Part shown: in pieces, positions 41,996 to 51,004 of the stretch
Numbering within the stretch: the stretch's first letter is position 1
Layout: each line of letters begins with the position of its first letter
DNA from: Sediminivirga luteola
GTDB taxonomy: Bacteria > Actinomycetota > Actinomycetes > Actinomycetales > Brevibacteriaceae
Length of the DNA stretch: 58,186 bases
Assembly (NCBI RefSeq): GCF_014639315.1
Contig: NZ_BMFY01000006.1
Location: forward strand, 194,510-252,695
Direction: 5' to 3'
The notes under the pieces: generated by a model
What the model saw: the letters and a program-made list of their open reading frames with translations, nothing else
What the model was told of the DNA's origin: nothing
Database searches by the model: none
Program-made: the position numbers and the translations under genes

Positions 41996-42640
41996 ATGCG
42001 TTCACTTCTGACCTTCCGGTGGGCCGGGGTGCTCGCGGAGGCAACCGGCTATCTCTCCGCCGCAGCTCTGCTCGCGGCCACCGGTGTGACGCTCCACGCC
42101 GTTATCACCCGGTATTTCCTCGGTTTGCCGACGGTCTGGCAGATGGAGGTGACCATCTACCTGATGATGATCGTCGCCTTCGTCGGGGCCGCCTACGGTT
42201 TGAAACACCACGCCCACGTCGGGGTGGATCTCGTGGTGGAGCAGTTCCGGCCCCGTGGCAGGCTCGTCCTGCGCACGATCACGGCGGTGCTGTGCCTCGC
42301 CGTCGTCCTGGTGGTGCTCTGGACCTCCTTCCAGCTGTGGCATGAGGCGTACGAGGGCGGGTTCCGTTCCTCCACTGCATGGCGAGCGCCTCTCGCGGTC
42401 GTGTATACGATCCTGCCGATCGGCATGTTCCTGGTGGCGTTGCAGTACATCGCGATGATCATCGAGGCGGTTCTGGGACTGGCGGGGAAAGTGCCGCTGA
42501 GCCAGGTGGCGCTGATGGGTGCTTCGAACGAGGCCGCGGCGATCGAGCGTGAGGCGATGGGAGCGCCTGACGCAGGCGGAAAAGCTACCGACGGCGCTGG
42601 CGGGGGCCTTGGCATCGACGACGAAGGGGACCGGAGATGA
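41996..42640 (+). CDS. TRAP transporter small permease DctQ
   Basis: 214 residues with four transmembrane helices and the DctQ signature YFLGLPTVWQMEVTIYLMMIVAFVGAAYGLKHHAHVGVDLV. The C-terminal tail is hydrophilic and Gly-rich. It starts 3 bp after the dctP stop and overlaps the dctM start by 4 bp. Confidence 0.9.
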   Translation: MRSLLTFRWAGVLAEATGYLSAAALLAATGVTLHAVITRYFLGLPTVWQMEVTIYLMMIVAFVGAAYGLKHHAHVGVDLVVEQFRPRGRLVLRTITAVLCLAVVLVVLWTSFQLWHEAYEGGFRSSTAWRAPLAVVYTILPIGMFLVALQYIAMIIEAVLGLAGKVPLSQVALMGASNEAAAIEREAMGAPDAGGKATDGAGGGLGIDDEGDRR

Positions 42641-43986
42641 GTTCCCTGACGCAAGGCGCCATCATCCTCGTGATCGCGATGGTGCTGTTCCTCAGCGGCA
42701 TGCCCATCGCCTTCGCGCTGGCGATCACGGCCATCATTTCCGTGCTGTTGTTCCTGGGCACGGCCCAGTTCGACCTGTTCGGCATGATGGTGTTCGATTC
42801 CCTCAACGACTTCGGTCTCCTGGCGATTCCGCTGTTCGTGCTGATGGGAAACCTCTTCGGTGGTTCGACCGCGAGCCGGCAACTGTTCGAGGCGGGGGAG
42901 GCATGGCTGTCACGGGTGAAGGGCGGCCTGGCCATGAGTAGCGTTCTGGCGTCCTCCGTGTTCGCCGCACTGACAGGCTCGAGCCCGGCCACCGCGGCGG
43001 CCATCGGGCGCGTGGCGGTGCCGGAGATGGCACAGCGCGGCTACTCCTCCCGGATCGCCACCGGCGCGATCGCCGCCGGCGGCACGCTGGGGATCCTGAT
43101 CCCGCCCAGTGTCACGTTGATCCTGTACGGGATCGCCGCCGAGCAGTCCATCGGCCAGCTCTTCGCCGGAGGCATCGTCCCGGGCATCGTCATCACCGTC
43201 ATGTTTTGCGTGTGGATCTTCATCGCCTCGCGGTTGGAGGAGCGGCGCTCGCGCCGCCCGGACGCGCTCCCGCTGCATGGCGTGAAGGAATACGTCGCCA
43301 AGCACTACACCTGGCCCGAACGCTTCGTCAGCCTGGCCAAGGTGCTGCCCTTCGGTCTGCTGGTCTTCGCCGTGTTGTTCGTCCTCTACCGCGGGATCGC
43401 GACGCCCAGCGAGGCCGCCGCCGTCGGCGTGGTCCTGGTGATGGCCCTGATCGGCATCGGATACCGCGGATTGCGGGGCAGGGATCTCATCAAAGTGCTC
43501 CTGGAGACCACCAACCAGAGCACGATGATCCTGATGATCACCGCCTTCTCCGCGGTCATCGCCGTCGTACTCAGCTTCCTGCGAGTGCCTCAGGACCTCG
43601 CGGCGCTGGTGACGGAGATGGAGGTCAATCGCTGGGTCGTGATGATCGTCATCAACGTGGTGCTGCTAGTGATGGGATTGTTCCTGCCACCGGTGTCGAT
43701 CGTGGTCATGGTCACGCCGGTGCTGCTGCCGATGATCATCGCCCTCGGGTTCGATCCGATCTGGTTCGGTGTCATCGTCACCATCAACATGGAGATGGGT
43801 CTGATCACCCCGCCGGTCGGATTGAATCTTTTCGTGCTCAAGGGGATCGCGCCGCACGTCCCGCTCAAGGAGATCCTCATCGGCGCCACCCCGTATGTGG
43901 GAGTGCTCGCCGTGGCGATTCTGCTGTTCTCCGTCTTTCCGCAGGGCATCACCTGGCTACCGCAGTTGCTGTACGGCGGAGGCTGA
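42637..43986 (+). CDS. TRAP transporter large permease DctM
   Basis: 449 residues, about 12-13 hydrophobic helices. The DctM core motifs are GSSPATAAAIGRVAVPEM, GTLGILIPPSVTLILYGIAAEQSIGQLFAGG and, in the second half, MEMGLITPPVGLNLFVLKGIA. Na+-coupled transport subunit of the TRAP system. It is the last gene of the operon. The 165 bp to the tmRNA gene hold only the tmRNA terminator and unremarkable sequence. Confidence 0.93.
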   Translation: MSSLTQGAIILVIAMVLFLSGMPIAFALAITAIISVLLFLGTAQFDLFGMMVFDSLNDFGLLAIPLFVLMGNLFGGSTASRQLFEAGEAWLSRVKGGLAMSSVLASSVFAALTGSSPATAAAIGRVAVPEMAQRGYSSRIATGAIAAGGTLGILIPPSVTLILYGIAAEQSIGQLFAGGIVPGIVITVMFCVWIFIASRLEERRSRRPDALPLHGVKEYVAKHYTWPERFVSLAKVLPFGLLVFAVLFVLYRGIATPSEAAAVGVVLVMALIGIGYRGLRGRDLIKVLLETTNQSTMILMITAFSAVIAVVLSFLRVPQDLAALVTEMEVNRWVVMIVINVVLLVMGLFLPPVSIVVMVTPVLLPMIIALGFDPIWFGVIVTINMEMGLITPPVGLNLFVLKGIAPHVPLKEILIGATPYVGVLAVAILLFSVFPQGITWLPQLLYGGG

Positions 43987-44102
43987 AGGCAGAGCCACTC
44001 GCCTGCCCCAAACCGCACGGATGAGGAAGCCCCCAGCGTGAAAGCCGCTCCGCGATCTGCCATGAGAATCTGAAACAGCGGTGGGAACTCGGTCAGGGCA
44101 CG

Positions 44103-44140
44103 AAAAAGCCCGGCCTCGCATGAACTGCGAGGCCGGGCTT
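44103..44140 (-). terminator. Rho-independent terminator of ssrA
   Basis: Perfect 15-bp stem AAGCCCGGCCTCGCA/TGCGAGGCCGGGCTT (44106-44140) with a 5-nt loop, followed on the minus strand by a T-run (44107-44103). It lies 12 bp past the tmRNA 3' end. Confidence 0.9.
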
Positions 44141-44151
44141 CATTCGAACAG

Positions 44152-44519
44152 TGGAGATGGCGGGAATCGAACCCGCGTCCGCGAGCGCATTATCGGGTCT
44201 TCTCCGGGTGCAGTCTGAGGTGACGTTTCTTAGGTCCCGATGCTCGTTCAGACACGTCATCGACGGACGGAGTCAGGAAAAATGTTCCCGGACGTTCCCC
44301 TGACAGGAACGCCGAGCAGTGGCTTCCTAGCTGACGTCAGGAACCGGGGCGGAAGCGACCCCGGGCTGACGGACTGCTACTCGAGCTTAGGCTGCGAGAG
44401 CGAAGTCAGTGCGCTTAGATTCAGCACTTATTTTTTTGCAGAGAACGTTAACGAGATGACTCTGCCTTCTCGACCCGCTTCTCCCGACGCAGCGACCCAC
44501 GTCGAAACCGATCATCCCC
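44152..44519 (-). ncRNA. ssrA: Transfer-messenger RNA (tmRNA)
   Basis: 368 nt. The 5' end GGGGATGATCGGTTTCGAC and 3' end GGGTTCGATTCCCGCCATCTCCA form the tRNA-like domain; acceptor GGGGATG pairs with CATCTCC. The CCA tail is not encoded (next bases are CTG). The tag reading frame lies at 44387-44425 (minus). It ends in a TAA at 44389-44387 and is read as Ala-Glu-Ser-Lys-Arg-Thr-Asp-Phe-Ala-Leu-Ala-Ala, resuming at GCT 44425. The ALAA end is the standard degradation signal. It rescues stalled ribosomes with SmpB. Confidence 0.95.
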
Positions 44520-44873
44520 ATGTGTAGTTACCAATCCCGGCCCGCGAAGGCCTGGATCACCCAGCATAGCGCTGACAGCATCCACAACGCCACTCCGCGC
44601 TGGGCTATTCCCGCCGGGAGATCCGGCAGTCCGGCGGTGTCATCCGTCCGGCGGGCGTCGCCGGCGCGCCATTCGCCCTTACCGCGGATCTGCGAGGGGC
44701 GCGCGTGGCATGATCGAGCAGTTCGCCCTCCGCCTCGCGCACGGCATGCACCGGCCAGCATCGTCAGGACCTTCTACCGGCCGGCCGCCGGAGGCGCGGG
44801 CGGGATGGAAAGCAGTGCCTGTCTGCACCCTGCCGGCCTTTGGCCGCGAAGGCTCGCTGCATAGCATGGGGAT
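44520..44873. other. 354-bp intergenic region, divergent promoters
   Basis: Separates ssrA (minus) from the P-type ATPase (plus). No gene, RNA or repeat is supported here. It should contain the tmRNA promoter. Confidence 0.5.
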
Positions 44874-47762
44874 ATGGAGGGCACACCCCAGCAGCAGGCC
44901 ACGCCGGATCACGACGACGCCGTGCCGTGGGCGTGGCAGCCCGGGGAGGTGCTCGCGGCGCTGGGCTCCGACGCCGGGGGACTCGCCGGCGATACTGCGG
45001 CTGCCCGGCTCTCGCAGCACGGCCCCAACCGGCTTCCGCCCCCCGAGCGCGACCCGCTCTGGCGCCGGATACTCGTCCACTTCGACGATGTCCTGATCTA
45101 CATCCTCCTCGTGGCGGCCGCGCTGAAGGCCGTTCTGGCCGAGTGGGTCGACTTCACCGTCATCCTGCTGGTGGCGCTCGTCAACGGCGCGATCGGGTTC
45201 ATCCAGGAAGGTCGCGCGGAGAAGGCGCTGGAGGGCATCCGCGATCTGCTCTCCGCCCGTGCCGAGGTCCGGCGCGACGGCGCGTGGACGGTCGTCGACG
45301 CCGACCAGCTGGTTCCCGGGGACGTGATCCGCGTGCGTGCCGGTGACCGGGTGCCCGCCGATGCGCGGCTGCTGGAATCGAGCGAGCTGCGGGTGGAGGA
45401 ATCGGCCCTGACGGGGGAGTCCGTCGCGGCGACCAAGCACACCCGGCCGGTGGGTGCCGATGCCGCCCTCGGCGACCGTTCCAGCATGGTCTTCTCTGGC
45501 ACGCTCGTCGCCAGCGGCCAGGCGATCGCCGTTGTCACCGCCACTGGCAGCCGCACGCAGATCGGCCGGATCCAGACCATGATCGCCGAGGTGGAGGGCC
45601 TTCAGACGCCGCTGACCCGGCAGCTGGCCCGGTTCGGCAAGACCATCGCGATCGCCATCGCGGTCATGGCCCTCGTGATGGCCGTCATCGGCCGCGCCGT
45701 CCACGACTTCGACCTGCCCGACCTGATCTCCGCGGCCATCGGCTTCTCCGTGGCAGCGGTACCGGAGGGGCTGCCGGCGCTGGTCACCATCACCCTGGCG
45801 CTGGGCGTGCAGCAGATGGCCCGCCGGCGCGCCATCACCCGCAAGCTCCCGGCGGTGGAGACGCTCGGCTCGGTCAGCACCATCTGCTCCGACAAGACCG
45901 GCACCCTGACGAAGAACGAGATGACGGTGCGTGCCGTGCATACCGCAACGGGCGCGTTCGAGGTCACCGGGACGGGGTACGCGCCCGAAGGAGATCTCGT
46001 TCCGGCGACCGCGTCTGTCGCCGGGCACGGCGCACCGGATGGGGGCCCGAAGCAGGATGCGGCACTGGACGCGGTGACCACCGTGATGATGCTCTGCAAC
46101 GACGCGCGGATCGTCCAGGCCGAGGGCACCGGCCGGTGGCGGCTCGTCGGCGAGCCCACCGAGGGAGCGCTGCGCTCCCTCGGGATGAAGGCCGGCGTCG
46201 AGCCCGCCGGCTGGCGCCGGCTCGCCGTCCTGCCGTTCTCCTCCGAGACCAAGTACATGGCCACCCTCGACGAGCGCCTCAACCAGGAAAGCGCGGGCAC
46301 CGGCCACGACGCTCCCGCCGGGACCAGGTTCATCCACCTGAAGGGCGCCCCCGACCGGGTGCTCGAGCGTTGCTCAGCCCAGACCGGCCCGGACGGGCGC
46401 CCGGTTCCGCTGGACCACGCGTTCTGGGAGGCGCGGATCGAAGAACTCAGCGCCCGCGGCCTCCGGGTGCTCGCCGCCGCGCGGACACCCGTCGCCTCAG
46501 CCAGCGCGACCGCGGGGGAGGCAGCGACAATCGGGCACGCGGACGTCCAGGAAGGACTGGAGCTGTGCGGCGTCGTCGGCATCGTCGATCCGCCCCGCCC
46601 GGAGGCCATCGACGCCATCGCCCAGTGCCGCCGCGCCGGCGTCCGGGTGAAGATGATCACAGGCGACCACGCCGGCACCGCCGCGGCCATCGCCCGGGAA
46701 ATGGGCATCCTCGACGCCGCCCGGCAGCGTCCGGCTCCCGCCCCCTCCGGCCGCGGCATGGCCCCCTCCGGTCACGGCACGGCGGAGGCCCCGGCCGTCG
46801 CACCCGAGGTGATCACCGGTGCGGAGCTGGAGGAGATGAGCACGGAGGCGCTGCGGGCCATGGTGCGCGAGGTGGACGTCTTCGCCCGGACCAGCCCAGA
46901 GCACAAGATCCGGATCGTCTCCGCGCTGCAGTCCCACGGCGAGGTCGTCGCCATGACCGGGGACGGGGTGAACGACGCCCCGGCACTCACCCAGGCCGAT
47001 GTCGGCGTCGCCATGGGCATCAAGGGCACGGAGGCCACCAAGGAGGCCGCGGAGATCGTCCTGGCCGACGACAACTTCGCCACCATCGAACGAGCGGTGG
47101 AGGAAGGCCGGCGGATCTACGACAACATCCGCAAATCGGTGCTGTTCCTGCTGCCCACCAACGGCGCCCAGTCCCTCGTGATCCTCGTTGCGGTGCTGCT
47201 GGGCCTGCAACTGCCGCTTGAGCCGGTGCAGGTGCTGTGGATCAACATGGTCACCGCCGTGACCCTCTCGCTCGCGCTGGCGTACGAACCGGCCGAGCCC
47301 GATGTGATGAACCGGCCGCCACGCGATCCGCGGGCAGGTCTGCTCACCGGCAGTTACATCCGGCGGATCGCGATCGTCTCGCTGCTGATCGGCGGTGCCA
47401 CGCTGGGTGCCTTCTACGGCCTGCTCGCCCGGGGTGTGCCCCTCGACCGGGCGGAGACCACCGCGGTGACGCTGCTGGCGTTCGCGCAGCTGGCGTACCT
47501 GTTCAACTGCCGCCGGCTGGACCAGTCCAGCCTGAGCCCGGCGATGTTCCGCGGCAACCGGGCGGTGTGGGTCTCGGCGGCCGCACTGCTGGTCCTGCAG
47601 TCGATCTTCGTCTACGCGCCGTTCATGCACCTCTGGTTCGGTTCCGCTCCGATCGGCGCGGCCGAGTGGGGTGTGGTCCTGGTGCTGTCCGTGGTGGTGT
47701 TCCTGCTCACCGAGCTGGGCAAATGGGTCGACCGCCGATGGCTGCTCGCCCGGGGCATCTGA
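44874..47762 (+). CDS. P-type cation-transporting ATPase (P2-like)
   Basis: 962 residues. Actuator motif LTGES, membrane motif [13 protein letters not shown] (TM4), phosphorylation site [10 protein letters not shown] (Asp340), nucleotide-binding region with [11 protein letters not shown], hinge [12 protein letters not shown], and C-terminal helices with an N-terminal cation-ATPase domain. The TM4 PEGLP matches Ca2+/Na+,K+-type pumps. In TM6, however, the stretch is [18 protein letters not shown], where calcium pumps have NxVTD: the cation-binding Asp is replaced by Ala. The transported ion is therefore uncertain. A low-complexity insert (about 622-642) interrupts the P domain. Confidence 0.9.
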   Translation: MEGTPQQQATPDHDDAVPWAWQPGEVLAALGSDAGGLAGDTAAARLSQHGPNRLPPPERDPLWRRILVHFDDVLIYILLVAAALKAVLAEWVDFTVILLVALVNGAIGFIQEGRAEKALEGIRDLLSARAEVRRDGAWTVVDADQLVPGDVIRVRAGDRVPADARLLESSELRVEESALTGESVAATKHTRPVGADAALGDRSSMVFSGTLVASGQAIAVVTATGSRTQIGRIQTMIAEVEGLQTPLTRQLARFGKTIAIAIAVMALVMAVIGRAVHDFDLPDLISAAIGFSVAAVPEGLPALVTITLALGVQQMARRRAITRKLPAVETLGSVSTICSDKTGTLTKNEMTVRAVHTATGAFEVTGTGYAPEGDLVPATASVAGHGAPDGGPKQDAALDAVTTVMMLCNDARIVQAEGTGRWRLVGEPTEGALRSLGMKAGVEPAGWRRLAVLPFSSETKYMATLDERLNQESAGTGHDAPAGTRFIHLKGAPDRVLERCSAQTGPDGRPVPLDHAFWEARIEELSARGLRVLAAARTPVASASATAGEAATIGHADVQEGLELCGVVGIVDPPRPEAIDAIAQCRRAGVRVKMITGDHAGTAAAIAREMGILDAARQRPAPAPSGRGMAPSGHGTAEAPAVAPEVITGAELEEMSTEALRAMVREVDVFARTSPEHKIRIVSALQSHGEVVAMTGDGVNDAPALTQADVGVAMGIKGTEATKEAAEIVLADDNFATIERAVEEGRRIYDNIRKSVLFLLPTNGAQSLVILVAVLLGLQLPLEPVQVLWINMVTAVTLSLALAYEPAEPDVMNRPPRDPRAGLLTGSYIRRIAIVSLLIGGATLGAFYGLLARGVPLDRAETTAVTLLAFAQLAYLFNCRRLDQSSLSPAMFRGNRAVWVSAAALLVLQSIFVYAPFMHLWFGSAPIGAAEWGVVLVLSVVVFLLTELGKWVDRRWLLARGI

Positions 47763-47775
47763 GCGGAGGGCTTCC

Positions 47776-47801
47776 CGCCGGCTGACATGACCGAGCCGGC
47801 G
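47776..47801. terminator. Hairpin between convergent genes
   Basis: CGCCGGCT (47776-47783) pairs perfectly with AGCCGGCG (47794-47801), 10-nt loop, without a T-run. It sits between the convergent P-type ATPase and TPR genes. Confidence 0.45.
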
Positions 47802-47836
47802 CTACCGCCACCGGGGCGCCGGGAGGCCGCATGGCG

Positions 47837-48490
47837 TCACCACGGACGTTCCGCCCGCCCGCTGCCGCCGCCCTGCTGCCGGGAGTGCTCGTCCTCGCGG
47901 AACTGCTCGCGCGCCGCGTCCCGGTTCCGCTGCTGCAGTTCGGCCTGACCGTCCTCGTCCTCCGGATTTGCCTCCTCGCCCTGCTCGGGATCCTCGTCGC
48001 TCTCCGCCTGCTTCTCGGCGAGCCGTTCGGCGGCCTCGTCCAGCTCGCCGGCTTCCTCGCCGTCGCTGCAGTGCTCGGGCGCTTCCTCGATCAGCGTGAG
48101 CGCTTCCTGGTAGAGCGCATCGCCGGCCTCGGGATCCTGGTCCGCGTGGGCGGCGTCGCCGAGCGCTTCGAGCACATAGGCGAGATTGACGATGATGGGG
48201 CACTCATCGGCCGGCGGACTCAGCCGGAGCGCCTGTTCCAGTTCGCCGCGCGCCTCGTCCAATTCTCCGGACGCCGCTCGTGCCGTGCCGGCGTTGTAGT
48301 AGCCCTTGTGCCGTTCCAGGACGGCAAGGCGTTTCTGCCACTGCGCCGTGGCGGCGGAGCTGCCGTACTCGCCGTCCTCGTACTGCCGCGCGGCGGCTGC
48401 GCCCAGTCCCCAGACGGTCAGCGCGTAGCCACCCGCCAGGGCACAGACCGCCACGAGGGCCCATATCAGCCGTCCCCAGCCGCCGCTCAT
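47837..48490 (-). CDS. Membrane-anchored TPR protein of the MoxR/Bat operon
   Basis: 217 residues. One N-terminal helix (LIWALVAVCALAGGYALTV), then TPR-like repeats (YYNAGTARAASGELDEARGELEQALRL and VNLAYVLEALGDAAHADQDPEAGDALYQEALTLI), and a very acidic C-terminal tail (Glu/Asp/Gln-rich). It resembles the TPR-containing BatC-type members of aerotolerance-like operons. The start ATG overlaps the vWA gene stop by 4 bp; last gene of the operon. Confidence 0.75.
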   Translation of the reverse strand: MSGGWGRLIWALVAVCALAGGYALTVWGLGAAAARQYEDGEYGSSAATAQWQKRLAVLERHKGYYNAGTARAASGELDEARGELEQALRLSPPADECPIIVNLAYVLEALGDAAHADQDPEAGDALYQEALTLIEEAPEHCSDGEEAGELDEAAERLAEKQAESDEDPEQGEEANPEDEDGQAELQQRNRDAAREQFREDEHSRQQGGGSGRAERPW

Positions 48491-49476
48491 GACGCTGCCC
48501 GTTCCGCTCGCCGCAGGATGCGCAGACGCGCCGCCACGAGCAGCGCATCGGCGGTCAGTACCGCCAGCAGCCCGGCCAGCGGCAGCCAGTGCATCTCGGT
48601 CCGCCGTTCCCGTCCGTCCGGCACGGCGAGCTGAGTCAGCGCCAGGCCGGCGGCGACCTCGCCGATGGCGGTGCCCGGCTCCCGCATCGTGCTCGCCACC
48701 CCGAGCTCTGCCGCGATCGCATCGAGCGTGCCGGGGTCCGGGACCGACACGGCGGGCTCGCCGGTGGCCGGGTCACGGATCAGCTCCTCCGCGGCGGAGG
48801 GGAAGGGATCGTTCCGCGGCATGGTGGCGCCCCCGGCGGATCCGTAACCGAAGACCGCGCCGCCGTGCACCAGCTCGGCAGCCTCGCCGAAACCGGCAAC
48901 GGGCTCGTGCGCGGTCGCCTCCCCATCGCCGAAGTAGAACACCAGCCGGGCGGCGTCCGGGTGCCGGTCACCGGCAGCCTCCAGGCGCTCGCGCAGGTAC
49001 CCGGCCGCCGCCCAGGGGGAGGACCCTCGGGAGTAGAGCGCGTACTCCGGTTCCATCAGTTCCAGCGCTGAGGCCAGGGCAGTCGTGTCGGTGCTCAGCG
49101 GCATCCGGGTGACCGCTTCGGTGTCGAAGGTGATGAGGCTGTACCGGGCGCCGGGCAGTTCGCGCACGAGGGCGTCGATGTCGGCTCTCACCCCGTCCAG
49201 GCGCGCCTCGCCGTCCCAGTCGGTGGCTCCCATGGAGGCGGTGGTGTCCACCAGGAGGAAGACATCGGCGTCGCTGGCGAGTTCCTCGCCCGGCTCGCCG
49301 GGAACGCCGGGCCGCAGCATCGCCGCCGTCAGCAGCAGGACCGCCGCCAGGCGCAGTGCCCAGCTGAGCCGCCGGCCGGGCTGCGGGCCGGTGACCAGCA
49401 GCCACACGCAGCCGGCGACGGCCAGCGCGGCGCCGAGCAGGATGAGGGCGACGGGGATCTGCGGATCGAAGGTCAC
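48487..49476 (-). CDS. Membrane von Willebrand factor A protein (BatB-like)
   Basis: 329 residues. Two N-terminal helices, a vWA domain (about 75-280) and a C-terminal helix. The MIDAS motif reads DTTAS rather than the usual DxSxS, so metal binding may be altered. The start was set at GTG 49476: GGAGG lies 9 nt upstream and the GTG overlaps the previous stop (GTGA). An earlier GTG at 49491 is possible. Probably a scaffold in a MoxR-dependent assembly or chaperone system. Confidence 0.78.
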   Translation of the reverse strand: MTFDPQIPVALILLGAALAVAGCVWLLVTGPQPGRRLSWALRLAAVLLLTAAMLRPGVPGEPGEELASDADVFLLVDTTASMGATDWDGEARLDGVRADIDALVRELPGARYSLITFDTEAVTRMPLSTDTTALASALELMEPEYALYSRGSSPWAAAGYLRERLEAAGDRHPDAARLVFYFGDGEATAHEPVAGFGEAAELVHGGAVFGYGSAGGATMPRNDPFPSAAEELIRDPATGEPAVSVPDPGTLDAIAAELGVASTMREPGTAIGEVAAGLALTQLAVPDGRERRTEMHWLPLAGLLAVLTADALLVAARLRILRRAERAAS

Positions 49477-50450
49477 AGCCGTGCCCTCCACAGCAGTACG
49501 AGCGCCACCGGCAGCGCGAACGCAGCGATCCCCAGTGCGAGGCCGGGACGGTCGTGCACCGTCTGGCGCGGCGGCGCATCGACGCGCCCGGCCTCCCGCG
49601 CCTGGATGCGTTCGACCACCCTCTCCGGCGTGCCGGCGTCCGGTTCGAAGAACTCCCCGCCGGTCAGTTCCGCCGCCTCCTGCAGGTCCGCCATGCTGAC
49701 GCCGCGCGCATAGAACGTCTCCACGCCCAGGGCGTAGACGTGGATGTCCTGCGCCGCAGCCATCCGCGCGGCCTCCGGCACCGTGAAGATCTGCTCGTTC
49801 GCGATGTCGTGGATGTCGTTGTCAGTGGCCAGGACGATCGAGCGGGACCGGTCTTCCTCAGCACGGTCGAAGCCCCGCACGCAGGAGGCCAGGCCGTCGC
49901 CGACGAGGGAGCCGCCCTCGCCTCCCGTGGTCGCCGTGAAGTAGTGCGTGCCCCGGTATCCGTAGCTGGCGAAGCCCAGGCGGGCCTCGTCGAGCAGCTC
50001 GCGGGCCATCTCGTAGTCGTCCGTGAGGGGAAACGCCATGACGGACGTCGAGTTGAACATCATCAGACCGATGCGCGCCCCCTCGAAGCGGTCCAGCATC
50101 TCCAGATAGGCGTCGATGATGCCCACATTCGCCTCCACCATCGAGCCCGAGGCGTCCAGGCACAACAGCACGTCCCGGCGTTCCTGGCTCTCCTCGACGG
50201 TCTCCACCGCGACCGGCCGGGACAGGCCCAGTAGCGTTGCGGCGGTGGTGAGGCCGAGCGCGGCCAGGGCGGCGGCACCGGCCAGCAGGCTCCGGCGCAG
50301 CGCCCGCCGGTATCCCGGCAGCGCAGTCAGGCGCCAGCCATGGGCGACGGGCTGTCCGCGTGGCCGGTGGCGGGCCAGGAACCAGGCCGCGGCGACCAGA
50401 GCGAGGCAGGGCAGGGCCAGGAGCAGCAGGTGCGGCCACATCAGGTCCAC
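49473..50450 (-). CDS. Membrane von Willebrand factor A protein (BatA-like)
   Basis: 325 residues. An N-terminal hydrophobic pair (MWPHLLLLALPCLALVAAAW and LLAGAAALAALGLTTAATLLG), a vWA domain with an intact MIDAS, CLDASGSM (about 97-104), and GDGLASC plus ATDND later, and a C-terminal helix. GTG start at 50450; an ATG at 50441 overlapping the previous stop is an alternative. Acts with the neighbouring vWA, DUF58 and MoxR proteins. Confidence 0.8.
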   Translation of the reverse strand: MDLMWPHLLLLALPCLALVAAAWFLARHRPRGQPVAHGWRLTALPGYRRALRRSLLAGAAALAALGLTTAATLLGLSRPVAVETVEESQERRDVLLCLDASGSMVEANVGIIDAYLEMLDRFEGARIGLMMFNSTSVMAFPLTDDYEMARELLDEARLGFASYGYRGTHYFTATTGGEGGSLVGDGLASCVRGFDRAEEDRSRSIVLATDNDIHDIANEQIFTVPEAARMAAAQDIHVYALGVETFYARGVSMADLQEAAELTGGEFFEPDAGTPERVVERIQAREAGRVDAPPRQTVHDRPGLALGIAAFALPVALVLLWRARL

Positions 50451-51004
50451 CGGGCCACCGCCCTCCGGCTGGCCTCGAAGGCGCGTTGCAGGTCCGCCGT
50501 GCCGTCCGGGTGCACGGTGCTCCAGGCCTCGCCAGAGAACTCGAGCCGGTAGAGGTCGCCGATGATCCCCGCCACCGGCCGTGTCCGCGGGGACGCGTTC
50601 AGCTCAGCCAGCGTCAGGCGGTCCGCCGGTGCGCCCAGATGAGCCGCCGCCTCAGCCCGGACCAGCGCCGAGAGATGCTGCGCCGCCTCCCGGGGCGGGA
50701 TCCGCGCGGTCCGCCAGTCGTGTTCGAGCCGGTCGATCCGGGCCAGGGGGTGTCTCCGCGGCGCCGGTACCGGCGGGACCGGCGCGTGCCTCTCGTCCTG
50801 GGCGGGGCGGAGCCGGCCGAGCAGCGGCACGGCGGCCAGCAGCACCGCTGCGAGGAGGAGCAGCAGTGCCAGCGCCGCCCACCAGCCGTTGAACGTCATG
50901 GGCGGCAGCAGCGCCAGCGGGCCTGTGAGCGGGTTCCCGCCGGGGAGCTCGGGGCCCGGCACGTGAGTTCCCGCCGGCACGCGTATTCCTGCCAGCCGGT
51001 TCAT
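50441..51004 (-). CDS. DUF4381-like membrane protein of the MoxR operon
   Basis: 187 residues. One transmembrane helix (WWAALALLLLLAAVLLAAVPLLG, about 40-62), then a soluble domain with RIPPREAAQHLSALVRAEAAAHLGAPADRLTLAEL and GIIGDLYRLEFSGEA, as in DUF4381 members of MoxR/Bat operons. The start is ATG 51004, overlapping the DUF58 stop by 4 bp. The open frame extends upstream, but that part is antisense-like. Confidence 0.7.
   Translation of the reverse strand: MNRLAGIRVPAGTHVPGPELPGGNPLTGPLALLPPMTFNGWWAALALLLLLAAVLLAAVPLLGRLRPAQDERHAPVPPVPAPRRHPLARIDRLEHDWRTARIPPREAAQHLSALVRAEAAAHLGAPADRLTLAELNASPRTRPVAGIIGDLYRLEFSGEAWSTVHPDGTADLQRAFEASRRAVARWT

Noticed and set aside
44152-44240. tRNA gene suggested by the GGTTCGATTCC loop
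   Set aside because: It is the 3' half of the tRNA-like domain of tmRNA; no anticodon arm follows, and the 5' half lies 340 nt away.
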